Origin: an uncultured Lachnospira sp. | GTDB lineage: Bacteria > Bacillota > Clostridia > Lachnospirales > Lachnospiraceae | Direction of reading: 5' to 3' | Assembly: GCA_934343805.1 (NCBI GenBank) | Contig: CAKRIN010000022.1 | Location: forward strand, 1 to 44,679 | DNA length: 44,679 nucleotides | Part shown: piece by piece, positions 42,244 to 44,679 of the stretch | Layout of the letters: each line of letters begins with the position of its first letter | Numbering within the stretch: the stretch's first letter is position 1 | The notes under the pieces: generated by a model | Databases searched by the model: none | What the model saw: only the letters and a program-made list of their open reading frames with translations | What the model was told of the DNA's origin: nothing | Translations under genes and position numbers: made by a program

Positions 42244-43384
42244 AATATATGAAAAAGGGATATATATACATATCCCTTTTTGTGTACATAAATGCATATA
42301 TTGTGATTTTTTGTCGGCGCCGGCTGCTGATGATGTGAAAATTGCTTACACTAAGGCACTTATTAATGAGATAAGAATGACTGCCGATAAGTATCCGGCA
42401 CAGCTTATAACATCTGTGTTTCTTGGTGGTGGAACGCCATCTGTTATGCCATATGGATGTGTAGGAGATATTCTGGATACAATAAAACAGTGCTTCAGGC
42501 TGAGTGATGATGCACAGATAACAATAGAATGTAATCCGGGAACAATAGATAAAAGGAAACTTAAAGAGTATAAAGCAGCAGGTGTAAACAGAATAAGCTT
42601 CGGGCTTCAGTCAGCAGATGACAGAGAACTTAAGATGCTGGGAAGAATACACACATTTGCGGATTTCGTGGAAAGCTATGTGATGGCAAGAGAAACTGGA
42701 TTTAACAATATTAATGTTGATGTGATGTCTGCTATACCGGGGCAGGATATGGAAAGTCTCGAATACACTTTAAGAAAAGTGATGGAGATGTCGCCACAGC
42801 ATATATCTGTCTATAGCCTTATACTTGAGGAAGGAACATATCTTGCAGATAATATTAATGATTATCCACAAGTCCCTGATGAGGATATGGACAGGCAGAT
42901 GTACCATATGACCAGAAGAATTCTTGCAGAAAATGGGTATGACAGATATGAAATATCGAATTATTGCAGGAAGGGATATGAATGTACACATAACCTGCTA
43001 TATTGGAACAGAGGCGAATATTGGGGATTTGGCTGTTCTGCGGCAGGGTTGATAGACAATAAACGATATTGCAATATAAGGAATGTTGGGGCATATATCA
43101 GGGCTGATGGCAATCCTGAAATTGTGCGTGATAACATTGAAGTCATGTCAGATGCTGATGAAATGGAAGAATTCATGTTTCTGGGACTCAGGAAGATTGA
43201 AGGAATAAATATATATGATTTCAGACAGAGATTTGGAAAGAACATAGACGAAATCTATGAAAAAGAAATAAAAGATAATATAGAGAAAAAACTGCTTGAG
43301 AGAAATGGAGACTTCCTGCGGCTTACAGAAAAAGGACTGGATATATGTAATACAGTGATGAGTGATTTTATTCTTACTGTATAA
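42233..43384 (+). CDS. hemW: Heme chaperone HemW (radical SAM, HemN-like)
   Basis: This is a radical SAM protein that binds and transfers heme rather than acting as a coproporphyrinogen oxidase. The 383 residues begin with [16 protein letters not shown], the C-x3-C-x2-C cluster motif without the fourth HemN cysteine, followed by [10 protein letters not shown] and [23 protein letters not shown] and [17 protein letters not shown] HemN_C domain ends the protein. The start is either of two adjacent ATGs (42233, 42236) within the end of lepA; there is no good ribosome site, in line with translational coupling. No heme biosynthesis gene lies nearby. Confidence 0.92.
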   Translation: MMNKIYEKGIYIHIPFCVHKCIYCDFLSAPAADDVKIAYTKALINEIRMTADKYPAQLITSVFLGGGTPSVMPYGCVGDILDTIKQCFRLSDDAQITIECNPGTIDKRKLKEYKAAGVNRISFGLQSADDRELKMLGRIHTFADFVESYVMARETGFNNINVDVMSAIPGQDMESLEYTLRKVMEMSPQHISVYSLILEEGTYLADNINDYPQVPDEDMDRQMYHMTRRILAENGYDRYEISNYCRKGYECTHNLLYWNRGEYWGFGCSAAGLIDNKRYCNIRNVGAYIRADGNPEIVRDNIEVMSDADEMEEFMFLGLRKIEGINIYDFRQRFGKNIDEIYEKEIKDNIEKKLLERNGDFLRLTEKGLDICNTVMSDFILTV

Positions 43385-43427
43385 AAAGGGTGACACAGAT
43401 GTAGTGAGATATCTGTGCCACCCTTTT
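43384..43427. terminator. Bidirectional terminator between hemW and the AraC-type gene
   Basis: AAAAGGGTG-A-CACAGAT (43384-43400) pairs with ATCTGTG-C-CACCCTTTT (43411-43427), one mismatch, with T runs on both strands. It serves hemW on the plus strand and the convergent regulator gene on the minus strand. Confidence 0.88.
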
Positions 43428-43435
43428 AGTTGCTA

Positions 43436-44218
43436 TCAGGTTAAAATGTTGTTTATGAATTGTTTCGGTGTCATGCCTGTGAATGATTTAAACTCTCTCT
43501 GGAAGTGTGCCTGATCGGAATAGCCTGTTCCGGCAATAAAAAAGCTGTTATCATGGTTTGGAGCGGAAATAATTGTCTTTAGAACTTTCTGAAAACGGAC
43601 GTATTTTATAAGATCCTTAGGTCCGAAACCATAGATATCTTTATATAACCTGTTGATATGCCTTACAGAATATCCGGTCTGTTCTGATAATTCGTAGACT
43701 GTGTCTGCACCGGAAAATACAGCTTTATTAATTAAAGCTATATTATCGGGTACAGGACAAAAGACTTTGAAGTTATCAAGAAAATCAATAAACAAAGATA
43801 TCCTCTCTTCAAATGATGATGAAGAAAGGAAGCTTTGTATAAGTCCGCTTTCTCCAGAACCTTCATTTGGAGTGTATGTAAATATCTGGTCTGCCATGTT
43901 GACAGGGTATGTCTTAGGATCAGCCCCATAATTGAAAAAGCATCCGCTTTCATCGAATCTGATACAGAAGTAATGGTCGAAAGGCTTTAGCTCATATGTT
44001 GCCAGAGCTTTACAGCAGCCGATACATATGAATTCAGAAAGAGAGTTGTCGTCGTTATATCCAATTATCCATTCTGTTGTGTATCCTGGGATAAATGAAA
44101 TATTAACCGGCGCATCAGAATGTGAGTAATCTGTCTCATAAAAATACATGTGTTCAGAACCGGATGTGCGTGTGCGTGATTGCAAAATATAATCAAGGCT
44201 GAAAGGCTGTATAGTCAT
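43436..44218 (-). CDS. AraC-family transcriptional regulator
   Basis: This 260-residue protein has a C-terminal double helix-turn-helix of the AraC/XylS type (about residues 160-258). The first helix-turn-helix is around TVYELSEQTGYSVRHINRLYKDIYGFGPKDLIKY and the second ends with the signature FIAGTGYSDQAHFQREFKSFTGMTPKQF. The N-terminal 150 residues look like a cupin-type sensory part (FYETDYSHSDAPVNISFIPGYTTEWIIGY), with no conserved metal or sugar ligands that I can identify. AAAGGAG before ATG fits. The effector and target genes are unknown. It is divergent from the ammonium transporter gene, separated by about 280 bases, so control of that neighbour is possible. Confidence 0.9.
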   Translation of the reverse strand: MTIQPFSLDYILQSRTRTSGSEHMYFYETDYSHSDAPVNISFIPGYTTEWIIGYNDDNSLSEFICIGCCKALATYELKPFDHYFCIRFDESGCFFNYGADPKTYPVNMADQIFTYTPNEGSGESGLIQSFLSSSSFEERISLFIDFLDNFKVFCPVPDNIALINKAVFSGADTVYELSEQTGYSVRHINRLYKDIYGFGPKDLIKYVRFQKVLKTIISAPNHDNSFFIAGTGYSDQAHFQREFKSFTGMTPKQFINNILT

Positions 44219-44251
44219 AGTTATTCTCCTTTGTACTTATTAGTTATTAAA

Positions 44252-44280
44252 ATAATATTAATAAAAAATAAAAAAGTCAA
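44252..44280 (-). promoter_or_regulatory. Sigma-A type promoter of the AraC-type gene
   Basis: On the minus strand: TTGACT (complement of 44275-44280), a 17-base A/T spacer and TATTAT (complement of 44252-44257), 34 bases before the start codon. Confidence 0.7.
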
Positions 44281-44322
44281 GAAAAATGTCCGATTTTTTC
44301 AATAAATATAAAAAATGGCGAG

Positions 44323-44328
44323 TATAAT
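44323..44328 (+). promoter_or_regulatory. Probable -10 of the ammonium transporter leader
   Basis: A perfect TATAAT. There is no good -35 at 16-18 bases, suggesting that an activator may be needed. Transcription from here would begin just before the structured leader. Confidence 0.45.
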
Positions 44329-44353
44329 AAACAACATAAATTGAACAGAAACG

Positions 44354-44413
44354 TACACAATGGCGTGTAATCAGATTGCCTTAATGGTTAAGGAATCGGT
44401 TACACGCCTTTTT
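44354..44413 (+). promoter_or_regulatory. Leader attenuator: two hairpins plus terminator before amtB
   Basis: Hairpin P1 is TACAC-AATGGC-GTGTA (44354-44369), with a six-base loop having A at position 1 and G at position 4. Hairpin P2 is GATTgCCTT...AAGGAATC (44374-44397), with AATGG in its loop. The competing terminator pairs GGCGTGTAA (44362-44370) with TTACACGCC (44400-44408), enclosing P2, followed by a T run. P1 and the terminator cannot form together. This is the logic of ANTAR-protein antitermination leaders. No gene on the plus strand ends here, so the terminator must act on the leader itself. Confidence 0.65.
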
Positions 44414-44497
44414 GCATGTTTATGTTTAATCGGGTACAGAACCTGATCAACTCTGTTACCTATAAGACAATTTCTTAGTTTTAGGGAGGAAAAGGTT

Positions 44498-44679
44498 ATG
44501 CAAGAAATTTTAACGGCGGTAGATGGCGAATTATTTGGCGTCTGGTTCCTTATAGGTGCGGCTCTTGTTTTCTGGATGCAGGCAGGATTTGCTATGGTAG
44601 AGACAGGATTCACAAGAGCAAAGAATTCAGGTAACATTATCATGAAGAATCTGATGGACTTCTGTATTGGTACAGTAAT
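44498..44679 (+). CDS. amtB: Ammonium transporter (5' part, runs off the window)
   Basis: The first 60 codons of an Amt/MEP/Rh-family ammonium channel are visible, the rest lying beyond the window end. The start reads MQEILTAVDGELFGVWFLIGA, then FWMQAGFAMVETGFTRAKNSGNI, which holds the conserved first-helix pattern Q-A-GFA-E-G-x-R-KN of Amt proteins. GGGAGG with AAGG downstream precedes the ATG. The gene is preceded by a structured leader with terminator. Ammonium transporters are usually paired with a GlnK/P-II gene; whether one follows is out of sight. The family call is firm from this N-terminal block alone. Confidence 0.88.
   Translation, partial: MQEILTAVDGELFGVWFLIGAALVFWMQAGFAMVETGFTRAKNSGNIIMKNLMDFCIGTV

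Noticed and set aside
44354..44413. T-box or glutamine riboswitch before the ammonium transporter
   Set aside because: No T-box sequence (AGGGTGG-like) or glnA-type motif is visible; the two-hairpin ANTAR-like reading fits better.

Overview
The window is an AT-rich, almost fully coding chromosomal segment from a Firmicute of class Clostridia, most likely a member of Lachnospiraceae (a Lachnospira/Eubacterium eligens-like genome would fit, but the genus cannot be proved from sequence alone). The reasons are strong AGGAGG-type ribosome binding sites, meso-DAP-type MurE, clostridial short ThiC, a spoIIGA-sigE pair behind ftsZ, and the gene order priA-def-fmt-Zn peptidase-rsmB-rlmN-prpC-prkC-rsgA-rpe. 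It reads mainly as core genome; I see no phage, insertion sequence, CRISPR array or defence island.

Layout. 1-4.5 kb: a tRNA-Trp with terminator, a deoxyinosine DNA glycosylase, a GNAT acetyltransferase, two tandem HypB GTPases, a 53-residue membrane peptide, a membrane protein with a repetitive Gln/Pro/Tyr tail, and on the minus strand an intracellular subtilisin-like protease whose 3' end contains its neighbour's terminator. 4.5-10.6 kb: carbamate kinase, a small unknown protein, an ABC-F ATPase, a TPP riboswitch with thiC, and a PrsW-like membrane protease. 10.6-26 kb: ftsK/spoIIIE, then a long run of tightly packed genes murE to rpe for wall precursor synthesis, replication restart, translation initiation, rRNA modification and Ser/Thr phospho-signalling. 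ychF is convergent to this run. 27.3-37.8 kb: a division and cell wall (dcw) cluster beginning with mraZ and its operator repeats, then rsmH, ftsL, two penicillin-binding proteins, murD, ftsW, ftsQ and ftsZ. mraY, murF, murG and murC are not in it, and murE lies about 14 kb upstream. 37.8-43.4 kb: spoIIGA and sigE behind a Spo0A-type promoter, a membrane-anchored amidase-fold protein that has lost its catalytic residues, lepA and hemW. 43.4-44.7 kb: an AraC-family regulator (minus strand) divergent from the start of an ammonium transporter gene, whose leader looks like an ANTAR-type attenuator.

How the parts work together. Most genes serve growth and division: precursor synthesis (MurE, MurD), lipid II polymerisation and crosslinking (FtsW and two PBPs), the divisome (FtsZ, FtsQ, FtsL, FtsK), and PASTA kinase/phosphatase control of wall growth. 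Ribosome assembly and translation genes (RsgA, RsmB, RsmH, RlmN, Def, Fmt, LepA, YchF, ABC-F) are interleaved. Sporulation commitment (SpoIIGA processing pro-sigma-E) is attached directly behind ftsZ.

The observations most worth following up are the apparently dead amidase at 39656-40429, the two-hairpin/terminator leader of the ammonium transporter, the HypB pair in which one copy lacks a metal-site histidine, the overlooked 53-residue membrane peptide, the 10-bp inverted repeat bracketing the promoter at 2848-2900, the Spo0A box in the spoIIGA promoter, and a leader hairpin covering the ribosome binding site of the second PBP. No clearly new multi-gene system was found.
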